The notes beneath the pieces were generated by a model, which had not been told where the DNA came from, made no database searches, and was given only the letters and a program-made list of their open reading frames with translations. The position numbers and the translations under genes were made by a program. Below, one piece after another: positions 1 to 12,381 of a DNA stretch of 64,000 nucleotides; position 1 is the first letter of the stretch, and each line of letters begins with the position of its first letter. This DNA comes from Saposhnikovia divaricata. Taxonomy: Eukaryota > Streptophyta > Magnoliopsida > Apiales > Apiaceae. The stretch lies in the NCBI GenBank assembly GCA_036435485.1, contig CM071598.1:180554148-180618147 (forward strand), read 5' to 3'.

Positions 1-513
1 TTGCACCCAAAAGCTCTGGATCACCTGTCCTGCTATCTGGTGGGTGCTTCTCATTCGGGGGACAGGGATGCGTTCTGCACTTGGGGTAAACCACGGCTGT
101 ACCTGCATCCTTGAAATCAAGAAATAGCTGGTAGCGGATAGGACTAGTCCTCGACGGGGGAAGTTTCCTTATCCGTGAAGTCTTGGGATCTTGGGTGAGC
201 CTTGGGCCTTTGTGGTTAGGCCTCATAGTAGAACATTCCGGATGCTAGACTTACAATCCAAGACCGTTTGGGTTTCTTGCTCTCCAAGAACTACGTATGG
301 CTTGATCCCCTATAAATACTGGGGTACGTAGGCCGATTGAGGGGTTGGAAGTCGAGAGCTCTGAAATAGCCGCCACTAACCCTATCAATCTCAGCCACCA
401 ATTATGCTCAACAATCACACACCACCGTTTTCTCCGGCAAAGAACCATCGCATTAGATCTTGTTTTCGGTGACGTACCTCGAATTTTGTTGTTCCCAAAT
501 TCCTCCGTCAACA
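1..513 (+). repeat. Element A 5' LTR, 3' portion
   Basis: Matches 30090-30602 base for base with about nine substitutions and no indels. It ends in TCAACA, followed by a primer-binding-like sequence. Base 1 lies inside the LTR, so the start of A and its left target duplication are outside the window. The short ORFs on both strands here are LTR sequence, not genes. Confidence 0.93.
311..318 (+). promoter_or_regulatory. TATA box of element A 5' LTR
   Basis: TATAAATA lies about 200 bases before the LTR end and is kept at 30400-30407 in the other LTR. The position is as expected for the U3/R promoter of an LTR retrotransposon. Inferred from the motif only. Confidence 0.6.
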
Positions 514-531
514 AATTGGCGCTAGAAGGAG
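514..531 (+). other. Candidate primer binding site of element A
   Basis: The sequence right after the LTR contains TTGGCGCTAGAAGG, where the tRNA primer site must lie. I did not assign the tRNA. It clearly differs from the initiator-Met site (TGGTATCA) used by elements B, D, E and the TRIMs in this window. Confidence 0.5.
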
Positions 532-567
532 GGGAGCCAATCAAGATCTACATCTTAGGAGGAAAAA

Positions 568-2701
568 ATGTCTCACAATCATGGCAGAGGTTCTCGAGAA
601 GAAGATGGTTCCGATTATGATGACAGCTTGGGAGATAACCAAGCGCGTCATGAAGCTTATGTTCCGGAAAATGTTGCTGCTCCTCCGCGACATCATGGAA
701 CTCCGGCCGCCATCGGTGGACAGCCGCCCGTTCTTATCAGTAATTCGGCATTAATGGAACAATTGTATGTTATGCAAGATGCCATAAATAGTTTCGGGGC
801 GAGATTAGGTTCTGTGGAGGAAGAGCAAGAATCAAGGAGAAAATCTCGGAGTATCCCACGAAATCATCGCCGATCAGGGAAATCCCCTCTGATCGAGGAA
901 GATTCTCGAAGGATGGAGGAAAATTAGGAAAGGAGATTTCAGCTGGTCACTCCTCGAAGGTTAGATTATTCTGATCCTATTATTGAACATCCTAGTGAAA
1001 ATAATTCTGAGCGCAGGTTGTTGAATCCTCAACAGAGGGCACGCCCTCATCCTCACCATTCGGGGCGCACTCCTAGGGTGATTCAAGGGGATGAGGAACA
1101 AATGGCCAGAGAAAGGAGAGATTTTGCCAGCTTGAAAGAACGCCTTGGAATAAGGCTTAATGATGACGATTTGAGGATGGTACTCCTCGAGCTTCATATG
1201 AAAGACAAATATATGGAATCGAGGCCCCATGATTCACAACGCGTGCCCCCTGATAACAGGACAAGGCCCCTTGGACATAGGCGAGCCCTTCCACAGAGTC
1301 ATGATCCACAGCACGCGCCCCCTAACAACAGGTCGCGGCCCCTTGGACATGAGAGAACTCTTGCTCGAAATGATAATCCACAGCGCGCGCCCCCTGTTCA
1401 TAACAGGTCGCGGCCCCTTGGATTTGAACAAGCTCCTCATCGTGATAACACTGGAAGAAGAAACCGTGATAACGGTGATAGAAGAATGGATTGGTATCAG
1501 GGAAATAGGCGCCCCCGTAACCAGGGCGCGCCCTCAGGCGGAAGATCCCCCCGTATCCATCAAATCCCCTCAAGCACCTCTAGTGAGTCCAGGTCGAGGA
1601 CGCACTCTCACTCGGGAGGACAGTATCAGAGAGGTTCTCAAGGGAATTCACAACCTCATGGAAATCCTGAGGGTCAGCAAACACAAACTCAAGAGGATGT
1701 TGTGATTCAACCACAAGTAGAGGTTCAAGGAGGCATTCAGTCAGCTGCTCCACCGCCGCCTCCACCCCCGGGGGGTACTTAGACTGTGGAACAACCAAAT
1801 ATCCAAAATATTCCTGGAGTGGGAACATTCAATGTGGATGATTTAAAGAAACTCCTTGCTCACCTGGATGGAGGAAGAATATCTGCAACTGCGCCAACAT
1901 CCTCTCCCTTCTCGACCGAAGTTAGAGAGGCACAGCTCCCTGCTGGGTATAGATCAATGACAAATGATTTGCGATTTCATGGAAATGCAGACCCTGTGGA
2001 ATTCCTTGGACGTTTTGATATTGAGATGGATGTCTATGAAGTTACGGAATTAGCTAGATGTCGATTGTTGGCGGCAACTTTCAGGGAGAGTGCTCAGCAA
2101 TGGTTTCAGAAGCTTGGTCCAGGAGTAATTACATCATGGCAGGTGATGAGGAACTTGTTCTTAACTAAGTTCTAGGCCGCAGTAAAATATGCTTCCCCAG
2201 TCACAACCTTGGCCAATATCAAGCAAAGGGAAGGAGAGAGTTTGCAATCCTATTTCAAGAGATTCAACTCGGAATCCACTATGGTGAGAGGGACAACAGA
2301 TGAAACGCTCAAGAGTTTCCTGATATCCGGATTGTCAGTAGGAACTGATTTCTGGAAACACCTTCAAGGACGGGATCCACCTACGTTGGCTGATGTGTTT
2401 GCACAAGCTGAGTCTTTCAAAATTGTGGAACAATCCTTGGCAGATAACCGAAAAACTGACAATCAGAAAGGGAAAGGCTGGTAAGAGGAAGGATAGGTCT
2501 CCTAGTCCTACTCGCCGTATAACAACTGGTGCAAATCGGGTGAATATAGCCGAAGCTGGAAGGAATTGGGGTCCACCTGATACATACACTTACGATCAAA
2601 GGCCGAGTAACTATACTCCTTTAGCAGCTTCTATTGAACACATCTTTGAGGTGAATAAGAACAAAGGGTTCTTCAGAAGGCCGGAACCACTGACCTTGTG
2701 A
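568..2701 (+). pseudogene. gag: Element A gag with long N-terminal extension, broken
   Basis: Starts at ATG 568 (MSHNHGRGSREEDG) and stays in one frame to about 2470, broken by three TAG stops at 925, 1780 and 2173; all three sit where a Gln codon would fit. A single-base shift near 2470 then moves the reading to another frame, which runs to the C insertion. The first 400 codons are polar, rich in Arg, Pro, Gln and Asn, and include a tandem repeat. About 1980-2450 encodes a retrotransposon Gag domain (PF03732 type: DPVEFLGRFDIEMDVYEV, then AQQWFQKL, FLTKF and YFKRFNSEST). Gag would build the cytoplasmic virus-like particle. The last codons before C (RRPEPLT) continue in sense at 6204, after the solo LTR. 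Confidence 0.85.
1226..1440 (+). repeat. Tandem protein-coding repeat in element A gag extension
   Basis: Three imperfect units of about 65-75 bases encode variants of HDPQHAPPNNRSRPLGHE. Each unit contains an ACGCGCCCC/GCGCGCCCC segment related to the GGCGCGCC palindrome found elsewhere in element A. Confidence 0.75.
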
Positions 2702-5700
2702 CGCCCCCAGATCCGGGGTCGGAGATCTAGGCGCTCACGGTCCATTTTCCATTAATAACATACCTGTTCTTGCACATAATATATATAACAGCCATCGACC
2801 CCGCAATAAAACTCACACCGCACACACACACACAGGTTAGAGTCTCAGAAACATCATACACTTGATTGAGCAAAAGTAAAAGCTTCAGAGTTATTACAAA
2901 CCGAATTAAATAGCATTTATGCTACCAACAACACTTCGATATGAAGCAGTGTTAGCGGCTTGAATGTTTGTTACGGTACACTGCTTTGCACAGGTCATAC
3001 TTATAAATAAAACGTACTAACAAAAGTTGCCAACCAATCCGGCTAATGGGGCCTACCGGTGGAATCTCAACTGCTGCCTCGGGCCTAGTCACATGCTTTC
3101 GGGCAGTCTGTCTGGGTCTTGCCATTTCTCTTAACTGTTGTGTTTGTAAATTTGAAAACAAGCAAGAGTGAGCAACTATAGCTCAGCAAGAAATATATGT
3201 ATAAGGTAAGCAATATAACATTACATGTGTTTAGCAGTTATTGAACTCGTTTATATCAATCGGTTATAAAATCATTTGTCATCGTTGATAAATTTCAAAG
3301 GTGCGCCAATACGTGCCCTTGTTTTCAAAGTAAACTTGCAGTTCTAGATACTGCATAAAGTCAACACCTTTCTCATCAAAATAGGATACTATCGGCAACT
3401 TGGCACTTACACCTAAGAAGCAGTGTTAGAGCATTTTTCCAAAGTGGAGGAATGGGACTTAAAGAAAACATAAAACCTGATAGGGATTGACGATGATCAG
3501 TCGTCACATCCAAGTCCAATAATCCGCGGGTCTTCTCTACCGGTAGAAGGATAGAAACTACATCCGTAACTATCCTCGGGTGAAAACTACATCCGTAATC
3601 ACCCTCGATGAAAACTACATCCGTAATCATCCTTCGGCAACACTTGGGCCGGAATAATAGTTGATGGACCGCCTGACACACGGCCGCTTACACATCCCGG
3701 GAATCGTTCGTCAACGATTCCCACACCTGCCAGAGTCCCTTTTCTTTTTCTTTTAAAAACTTTATTTTGATTGAAAACTGAGTAGTTGAGGTCCGACATC
3801 AGTCGACCGATAATTCTTGAAATCGTACAAGAAGCAAATCCTGACCGGGGGTTTTCGAAAATGTTTTGGGTTCGAAAGGGTTCGAGTTTGAAACACTAAA
3901 GGTACCTTGGATTAGTTTTGTCCTTAAAATAATGAACCATAATTAATAAATGATATTTTAAGATTTAATATAAATAATTAATAAAATAATTATTTAATTA
4001 AATAAGCTTTTAATCCAAAATAGGTATTTTTGAGTATTTATGATAATAAAAAAATAATAATAAATACTTAAGTATACGATACTTCCCGAATGACCCTTCG
4101 GGTGTTCGTAATTTAATCACGATACAATAATATACCGCTCCCCGGTCAATAGTATATTTGGACCGCTATGACCTCTATTGCTAGAGTCGTTATCCGAAGA
4201 AAACATTTCATTCTAAGTTCAAGGGGGTATAAACATATATGTGCATATATCTCAAACTTCATCATAACCTCAATAAGCATAAGCATATAATACGATTGAA
4301 AGCTACAAACACAATAGTGAAAGTCCTTATATATGTAAGTTTTGAAAAGTAAACTTGTCTTGGTGAGGTTGGGGTGGTCGAGCTTGCGGAGTGGAATGAT
4401 GATCTATACATAACCAATAGTCGTTCGTTAGTACCTTAACAATACCTTTTTAATTACAAGGTTTTAGGGGACACAAAATTAACTTAATGACTTCGTCCTA
4501 TGACTCTCTAGCCCCACTATAGGTTCATGCCATCACTCGATTATGCTCGTCACTTATTCGACTTAATTTGGTTACCATATTCGAAGCGTATTAGTTCCTC
4601 CTTAAAATCATACTCAACTAACTCCTCTTACGACTTTTTCACTTGCGCGAATTTTACTCTAACATTTTTATAAAATTGAAAAATACATATTTTAATCCAA
4701 TTCTTGTTGGGTACCCTTCACCACTACAATTACTAGCTCTCCTAATTTTTCCATGATCCTACATAAATTTTTAGGGGTTTAAAGATGGCTCATAAGTGGA
4801 CCATATAGTGCAGTTCGGATTCCAGAACCACTCTTCACTTCTCAGGCCATAACTCAAAATCTACACATCACCTAGTCATGAACCTTTCATTTCTGGAAAC
4901 TGCATTCAAATACCTTTCTAACCATATGCATTAGGACCTCAGGAGACAAGATTTAGGGGTTCAAAACCCTCCTACAAGACAGTACATGTTCCCTGAAATT
5001 TTACACAGCTTGTAATCTTTCTTAACCATTCAAGAATTCTATGTATACACCACAACCATCATCTAAACCACCAAGATTATACTCTATAGCACACATGGAG
5101 TTATATACACTAAGTACAAGCTTAAAAATCACATCAACAACATTTAACCTCAAGATTTTCATCATCCATAACTCTTATAACCAAGATTCACACTAAAGTT
5201 CATGGATCTAACATTATACACCATAAATAATCCATGGTTAAGAGGGGTGAGGATTGTATACCTTCTTGAGTGCCTAGGAACCTTGGATGAGCTTTATAGT
5301 CTCTAAGAACACTTAGATGAGCTCCTACAACCCTTAATCCTTCAAGATCTAAAAGATAAACACACTTGGTTACTATTCACTCTATCTTCAACAATTAATA
5401 TCTCAAGATTGGATGGTTAAAATGGTTTAAAATTCATAGCATACCTTCTTTATAGAGTGTAGAGGACCTAGGAATTTTGCCTTGAATTTTAAGTGAGGGG
5501 AAGTTGAAGAAAAATTTTCTTCTTCTTCCTTGAAGAAGCTTGGCCGAGAGCTCTTGAATAAAGGGGGGGGGAGTTGTTTTTGGTTGGGTGATGTGTAATG
5601 ATATTTATTATTGTGTTATGTAGTGTTATATGTATATAGTCACATGTTTACAAGCCTAGTACTAGCTTCCTAGGTGCCAATCATGCCTCCTTGTCTCCTT

Positions 5701-6203
5701 GGATAATGCACCACTAACTAGTTACTATTCCTTGGTTGCTTTTGCATTTCTAGTTTGCTTTTCTAACAATCTAGTTACATGGGACTTGCATGTAATATCC
5801 TTCCATGTATTATTATTCCTCCACCAATGCTTGTCACTTAATCTTTAATTCATATCGTATCTTAATTAACTCCTCGTAATAATATTTTGTCGCGTAGAGA
5901 TTTCCCTTGTAATTCCTTAAGTACTAAATTGTATAAATTCCTTAAATATCCATAACTCCTTGTCATAATCCCTTAAAAATCTTTTAATACTCTAATAACT
6001 CTCAAATCCCAAGTTTTATAAATCTTACTAGCAATAAGACTCTTGCCTTCAGCAATCTTCCCTTTTTCTTACATAGTGAATGTAACAACATAATTTCTCA
6101 GATAATCAATTCCATTAAACAACATGGGTGACTCAAAAGGTTCCAAATTCACAATGTCATATGATATTATAAAAAAAATATTACAAAAATTAGGATTCTT
6201 ACA
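2697..6203 (-). mobile_element. Element C: solo LTR (chromovirus-type) inserted in element A
   Basis: Begins TGTGACGCCCCCAGATCC and ends AGGATTCTTACA, with a 5-base duplication GACCT on the left (2692-2696) and right (6204-6208). It shares its start with the LTR of element B (TGTAACGCCCCCAGATCC) and ends like it (TTCTTACA). By that likeness it is read on the minus strand, and is a 3.5 kb LTR left by LTR-LTR recombination. There is no internal domain. A block with AGCAAGAGTGAGC (near 3161-3173) is also shared with B and D. It holds no gene. The first 27 codons of an apparent ORF at 6124-7086 are LTR sequence, not element A protein. Confidence 0.9.
3549..3638. repeat. Short tandem repeat in element C LTR
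   Basis: Three units of about 30-33 bases share the core AACTACATCCGTAA. Nothing else was seen in 2750-6200 apart from AT-rich LTR sequence and a G tract near 5565. Confidence 0.7.
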
Positions 6204-7086
6204 GACCTCTTGGCAGAGTAAAGATAAGAAGAAGTATTGTGAATTCCATGAATCTTCGGGGCATAACACTCATGAATGTCGTCAGCTCAGGGAGGAGATT
6301 GAGGATTTGATTAAGGAAGGATACCTGACAGAATGGATTGTTTGGGAGGTGAAGAAGCATAAGGGGAATCCTGATAGAAGGGATGGAGGGCGCGCCCTCC
6401 ATGGAGATGGTAAGCCCGAAGAGAAAAAATTTGTTAAGGAGGGGAGTATTCATGCTATCTTTGGAGGACATCACCTGGGAGGTGATAGCAATCATGCTAT
6501 GGAAAGATATGCTAGAGAAGCAAGATACAGGCCTCTCACAAATGTGAACAGTTTGGAGCTAAGGCCACCCAAATTGTTCAAGGGAGAATATGCAGATATT
6601 ACTTTCACTGAAGAAGAAGCTAGATGGGTACATCATCCACATAATGATGCTCTGGTGGTGGCAATTCAGATTGGCTCCAAGAATGTACATCGGGTTTTTG
6701 TTGACAATGGGAGTTCGGTGAATATCCTGTATTACAGCACTTATAAAAAGCTGGGACTTCTAGATAAGGATATGATTCAAGACAACGGATGGATTTATGG
6801 TTTTTCGGGCGAATCTGTGAAAGTCTTGGGAGCCATCAAGCTACCGGTAACCCTTGGGGAAGGAGTTCTTTCTGTAACTCAAATGATGGATTTTATGATT
6901 CTGAATGTGGAATCGTCGCATAATGCCTTGGTAGGGCGCCCCTTGTTGAAGGAAATGAAAGTTGTGACCTCCATTTATCATCTTGCGATGAAGTTTCCTA
7001 CACCCAATGGTGTGGGGACTATTAAGGGTTCTCAACATGATTCCAGAGATTGTTATCAAAAAACAATCAAAAGGTTTAGGAAATAA
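6204..7086 (+). pseudogene. Element A gag 3' end (zinc-knuckle-like) and protease
   Basis: Resumes the gag-pol reading frame after solo LTR C. It has a CX2HX4HX4C pattern (CEFHESSGHNTHEC), the variant knuckle usual in Tat elements, and then an aspartic protease with VDNGSSVNILY near 6699. The protease would cleave the polyprotein inside the particle. The frame ends at TAA 7084-7086, but the same frame continues with pol at 7126, so this stop looks like decay rather than a real gene end. A perfect AGGGCGCGCCCT palindrome lies in the coding sequence at 6387-6398. Confidence 0.85.
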
Positions 7087-7125
7087 GGTGGAGGGCGAGC
7101 CCTGACTGGTGATAATTCAGGAGTC

Positions 7126-8395
7126 ATGAGTATTGCTCCGGGAGAAGTTAAAACTCATTATCTTGTCCAGGAGCCGGAAGAAGAAGTGCCTCTTTACAGA
7201 GTACGCCCGGAAGAAGATGTCCCAGTTCTTGGCGATCTTAAAGAAGGAATTCTGGAAGAAATTGAAGAAGATTCAGAGGACATAATCTCCATCAACATCA
7301 GAGGTGAACAAGTTGAAGGAAGGCGAATGTTACTTGAAGGCTTGATGCATACCCTTGTTGAGGAAGACTTCCCTCTTAAAGAGGACGCGCCCTCCAAGGA
7401 TGAAGCTCCAATCGAAGATCCTCGGAGTTTTGATTCCGACCTTGATCCAAGAACACCGCAGTTGGTTGAAAAGACTGGCCCTGCAGAGGATACAATTTCA
7501 ATTTTGGTAGATGAAAAGGATCTAACTAAGGTTCTGAAGATTGGATCGCAGTTGAACTCCAAGTTAAGGGGGATGCTCACCAACTTCCTTTTAAACAATC
7601 TGGATGTTTTTGCTTGGAGTCATGCTGACATGGTTGGAATTGATCCAGAGGTTATGTGTCATCGTCTGAATATAGATCCTACCAAAAAGGGAATCCGCCA
7701 GAAATGCCGGCCAGTGAGTGGAGAAAGAGCCATAGCATTGAAAGAAGAGGTGGATAGACTTCTAGATGTTGGGCTAATCAAGGAGTCATATTATCCAGAT
7801 TGGTTGGCTAATCCAGTTCTCGTGAAAAAATTAAATGGAAAATGGAGGACTTGTGTGGATTTCACTGATCTGAACAAGGCATGCCCGAAGGATAGCTTTC
7901 CACTCCCGAGGATTGATCAGTTGGTGGATGCCACGGCAGGACACGCTCTTTTAAGTTTCATGGATGCTTACTCGGGTTACAACCAGATCCCTATGTATGA
8001 ACCGAATCAAGAACACACTTCCTTTATTACGGATCGAGGATTGTATTGTTATATTGGGATGCCCTTCGGGTTGAACAATGCTGGCGCAACCTATCAGAGG
8101 TTGGTAAATATGATGTTTAAAGATTTGATAGGGAAAACCATGGAGGTATACGTGGATGACATGCTTGTGAAATCCTTAAAAGCAGAGGACCATGTAAAGC
8201 ATTAGGAACAGATGTTCGAGATTTTGAGGAAGTTTAGGATGAAGCTGAATCCTAAAAAATGTGTCTTTGGGGTAGAGTCCGGGAAGTTTCTAGGATTTAT
8301 TGTCAATCATCGTGGAATCGAGGCAAATCCAGCAAAAATTAAAGCTCTTCTTGATATGAAGTCAATATCTAGTGTGAAGCAAAGTTCATAGTCTC
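7126..8395 (+). pseudogene. Element A reverse transcriptase
   Basis: In frame with the protease segment. After a linker of about 190 codons rich in Glu and Asp, the RT domain shows KWRTCVDFTDLNKACPKDSF, GMPFGLNNAGATYQRL and the catalytic YVDDML (8149-8166), all typical of Tat RT. A TAG stop at 8203-8205 and an extra base near 8382 break it before the connection domain; the sequence between still reads as RT (LNPKKCVFGVESGKFLGFIV). The enzyme would copy genomic RNA into cDNA. Confidence 0.9.
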
Positions 8396-8968
8396 ACAGG
8401 AAGGATTGCTGCTCTTAATCGTTTCGTATCAAAATCATTGGATAAATGCAGAGAATTCTTCAAAGCAATTAAGGGGGCAGCCAAGGATTTTGTATGGACT
8501 TCCGAATGTGAGGAAGCTTTTCAGAGAATAAAGGAGCACCTGGGAAATCCTCCACTTTTAGCTAAGCCTGTGGAAGGAGAGACGTTAATTTTATACTTGG
8601 CCGTTTCGGAACATTCCATCAGTGAGGTGTTGGTAAGAGAAGAAGTTGATCATCAGTCTCCGGTTTACTACGTGAGTAAGCGTTTACTCGATGCAGAAAC
8701 CAGATACACTAGCATGGAGAAGTTGGTCTATGCCTTAGTTCTAGCATCCAGGAAGCTTCGGCCTTATTTTCAAGCTCACAAGATTGAGGTTCGTACGGCA
8801 TATCCATTTAGGGGAATTCTCCATAAGCCGGAAACCTCTAGTCGAATGTTAAAATGGGCAATTGAGTTGGGACAATTTGATTTGGAATATACTCCAAGGA
8901 CTGCTATCAAGGGTCAAGCCCTAGCTGATTTCATTCTTGAATTCGAGTCAGAAAATGAAGAAAAGTAA
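8396..8968 (+). pseudogene. Element A Ty3-type RNase H
   Basis: Reads in the frame shifted by one base from RT. It shows the usual thumb/RNase H order: FQRIKEHLGNPPLLAKPVEG, then YYVSKRLLDAETRYTSMEKL and the C-terminal part ending GQALADFILEFESENEEK. The domain would degrade RNA in the RNA-DNA hybrid. A TAA at 8966 separates it from the next domain in the same frame. Confidence 0.85.
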
Positions 8969-8977
8969 ATTATATTA

Positions 8978-10753
8978 GTGGAGCCTGAAATTCCACTTAA
9001 GAGGGTGAGCCCATTTGAAGAAGCTCCTCAACCTTGGTGGAAGTTACAAGTAGATGGAGTTGTCAATAATGGGGGGACTGGAGCAGGTGTAATCTTGTTT
9101 ACCCCCGAAGGGAATCAACTCATGGGTGCCATTCACTTTAAATTTCAAGCAACCAATAATGACGCAGAGTATGAAGCCTTGATTAATGCGTTGAAAATGA
9201 CATTGGAGATGAAGGTAGTAAATCTCATTGTGTTAAGTTATTCAGAATTAGTGGTTGAACAGGTAAAGGGTGGATTTCAGTGTAGAGGTCCAAGGACAGA
9301 GCTTTACATGAGGTCCGCTCAGCGGTTGATCAAAAAGTTCCGAGAAGTACGGGTAGAGTGTATTCCACGGGATGAGAATTGTAGCGCAGATGTTTTAGCC
9401 AAGTTAGGGTCCCAGAAAGATGCTATGCTGCTTGGAACGGTTCCTTTGCAAATTCAGGAAGTACCTAGTACTCCAGAGATAGAAGTCCTGGAAGTGGAAT
9501 CAACTTCACATGTTACTTGGATGACTCCCATTCAAAAATATATCCAAGGAGGTATACTTCCAAGTGGGAAGCTTGATGCAAGGAGGCTTCAGTATCAAGC
9601 GGCTAGATTTGTGGAATATGATGGAATATTATATAAGAGGGGTTTCAATCAACCACTTCTCAAGTGCATAGATGGAGATGAATGTAATTACATCCTTAGG
9701 GAGATTCATGAAGGGATTTGCGGCAATCACTCGGGGGGTGGTTCGTTAGCAATGAAGGTGTTAAGGCAAGGATATTATTGGCCTACCTTGAAGAAAGATG
9801 CTTACGACTTTGTTAAGGCATGTGACAAGTGTCAAAGGTTTGCCAACTATTCTACCAGCCCTGTTACTACCTTGACTTCTTTAATGAGTCCATGGCCATT
9901 TGCTATGTGGGGAATAAATCTCATTGGAGAACTCCCTAAAGCTAAGGGAGGTGTGAAGTATGCTGTTGTTGCTGTGGATTACTTTACCAAGTGGGCGGAA
10001 GCGATGCCCTTGGCCACCATTACTGCAAGGAAAATTCGAGATTTTGTTTTCAACTCTATTGTGTGCAGGTTTGGAATTCCATATAAACTCGTGTCGGATA
10101 ATGGAAAGTAGTTCGACAGCAAAGAGTTACGGAAGTTGTGTGATGACTTGGGGATAAAGAAAGAATTTGCAGCTGTGTATCATCCTCAAAGTAATGGGCA
10201 TACAGAGGCTATCAACAAAATAATCAAGCATACCTTGAAGACGAAGTTGGAAGAAAGCAAGGGGAATTGGCCTGAAGAACTTCCCATGGTGTTGTGGTCA
10301 TACAACACAACTCCGAGAACTACTACTGGAGAGTCTCCTTTTGTGTTGTCTTATGGATGTGAGGCGATGGTTCCGGTAGAAGTTGGAGCGGGATCATTCA
10401 GGAGAGATTTCTATGATGAAGAAACCAATATGGTAAATCAAAGGCTGGGTCTGGATTTTTTGGAAGAAACAAGAACCAATTCACAGCTGAGGTTGGCAAC
10501 TTACCAGCAAAGGGCTGCAAGGTATTATAATCGAAAGGTGAAGACCCGTCTTTTTAAGGTGGGTGATTTGGTTCTTCGGAAGGTCATGCCAAATACAAGG
10601 GTAGCTGCTCATGGAGTCTTTTGCCCCAATTGGGAAGGTCCTTACAAGATCACATCTATCATCTGGGAAGGCACTTATCACTTAGAAGACTTGGATGGTA
10701 ACATGATTCCAAGGGCATGGAATGCGGAGCATTTGAAGAAGTATTATCAATAG
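8978..10753 (+). pseudogene. Element A second (archaeal-type) RNase H and integrase
   Basis: Same frame as the preceding segment. The first part is a second RNase H (WKLQVDGVVNNGG, NNDAEYEALINAL, IPRDENCSADVLAKLGS), diagnostic of the Tat lineage. Its third expected acidic residue is replaced: SYSELVVEQV has Tyr where Asp is usual. The integrase follows, with an HHCC zinc motif (HEGICGNH, CDKCQRF) and catalytic core. The first catalytic Asp also appears changed (WGINLIG has Asn), while SDNGK and the HPQSNGHTEA region remain. TAG at 10109-10111 interrupts the core, and the frame then runs to a natural end AEHLKKYYQ at 10753. No chromodomain is seen. Confidence 0.9.
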
Positions 10754-11408
10754 GGTGCGGCTTCGGCCCCCTATTTTATGAAGGCTTATATTTAAGTTAT
10801 AGATTAGTATCAATAATTCTTCTCCTAGTCTAGGGGGTAGTGTATATATGCCTTCCTTAGAGTTAGTCGAGACTTGCTGATTTTTATACTTTTCAATAAC
10901 CATTCTCCTTAGCTAGGGGGGTAGTATTTTTACACTTTCCCTTGTTCTGAAGAGACTCAAGTTTAATGAAGATTTTCATATTTTTTCAAGATTTTTGAAA
11001 TACAAAAGGCCACGCCCTAATTCAATAGGGTGCGCCCTACGTTTACTCTGAAGAAATTACAAGTGTTTTTAATAAGCCTATTTATTAGTACTCGAAGAAA
11101 TTCGAAACTGGAGGTCGAGCCCTAGTGTATAAAGGTGCGCCCTCAGTTTACATACAATAAAGACTTGGAGATTTACCTTGAAGATATGCTTTAAATGTAT
11201 GATAATTTAAAAGGATTTCAAGAAGGTCGCCCTAATACATTAGGGTGCGCCTTCTATTTGTCGGTAAAAATACTTTGGCAATAATGAAGCAGAAAACTTG
11301 AAAAAACATAACATGTTAAATATTCAAAGTTACCAGAAAATACGAGTTAAAAGGATAAATTCAAATTACAAATTGCAAGGTTTTACAAAGGACCTGCACC
11401 TTAGAAAA
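10754..11408 (+). other. Element A 3' non-coding region with palindromes and PPT-like repeats
   Basis: No sense gene. Two related stretches, 10813-10875 and 10899-10968, each hold a polypurine-like core (TCTAGGGGGTAGTGT and GCTAGGGGGGTAGTAT) resembling the true 3' tract of this element (TTGGGGGGTAGT, 29621-29632). Several decayed copies of the GGCGCGCC palindrome follow, often in pairs around AT-rich spacers (11010-11040, 11112-11145, 11226-11255). Confidence 0.6.
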
Positions 11409-12381
11409 TTAATAGTTCAAGCAAAAGTTGGGTTGATTAAAACTTGGGAAAACATTTTTGATATCAAGGCACGCCCTTTGAGGTAGTGGGGGACGCGCCC
11501 TGGATATCATCAGGTTGAGTAGGGGGCTGGTCATTTCGGGAATAGAATCCTGGTTGAAGGTTACAGCAGGAGGCAGTTGGTCAGAATTGGTTGTAGTTTG
11601 AGGTACTTGTTCAGGATTGTTAGGCACGTCTTCTGTTGAAGGCGCGTCCTGAGAAGTTTCCTCTAGTCCCAGTTCAATTCTTTTTGCTTTGATAGCCTCG
11701 GCATTCTTGATCTTGAATGTGGTTATGTCCTCAGCACTGTCAGCCCCAAACTTCTCAGCCTAATTATAATCAGGATCGTTGGCTAGGAATCCAAGAAGAT
11801 AATACTCAAAACTAGCTTGAAAATTACGATCTTCCATAGCCTGTTTTTCACCCTTCCAACAGTCAGATTTTTCAATTTCAAGAGCATCCCGCTGCACTTT
11901 CAAGTCTTCATTCTCTCTTTCCAACTTATCATTCTTGTCGGCCAGGAGTTGGCGATGGTCAACAGCGTCTTGTAAATCATGTTTAAGATCTTGAATAGTA
12001 GCATCCCTGGAATCACATTCTTTTTTCCATTTGTTGTCACTCTCCACAATCATTTTTGCATATTTTATATTTTCAGCCTCGAGCTTGTTGATGTGAAGCT
12101 TTTCTTTATGAATCCTCTGGGCGCGCCCTAAGGATTGAACCAAAAGCTGAGCAGAAGCCTTGATCATGGAGTTCGTCTCGTCATTAGCATTCATATTTTG
12201 CAAAAGATCAACCTCCTTTTCGTTGACAAGTGACGCAGCAGCTGGCCCAAAAAGGGTTTCAACATATGAGGGTGCACCCTCAGTTCTTTGTCTTTTGCCC
12301 TTATCAACAGGAGGATCTTGGGTCTCAGTGTTCCTCTTCGAAGATCTAGTGGAGGGTGGAATTGCTTGGTTAGACACTTTT
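11409..12381 (-). pseudogene. Element A antisense gene, 3' (C-terminal) part
   Basis: Minus-strand reading frame from the B junction to a stop at 11409, with one TAG at 11760-11762. The protein is a long charged coiled coil (KLEAENIKYAKMIVESDNKW, then DLKHDLQDAVDHRQLLADKN) followed by a Pro/Thr/Gln-rich tail. It lies antisense to gag-pol in the 3' region, as antisense ORFs do in other Tat elements. It is the continuation of the reading frame at 27917-28756 across the element B insertion, though some sequence may have been lost at the broken B edge. The first residues of the apparent ORF (up to 12455) come from element B. Confidence 0.7.

Noticed and set aside
1229..1705. Overlapping 158-codon ORF in gag of element A
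   Set aside because: A shadow frame of the tandem repeat in the real gag frame.
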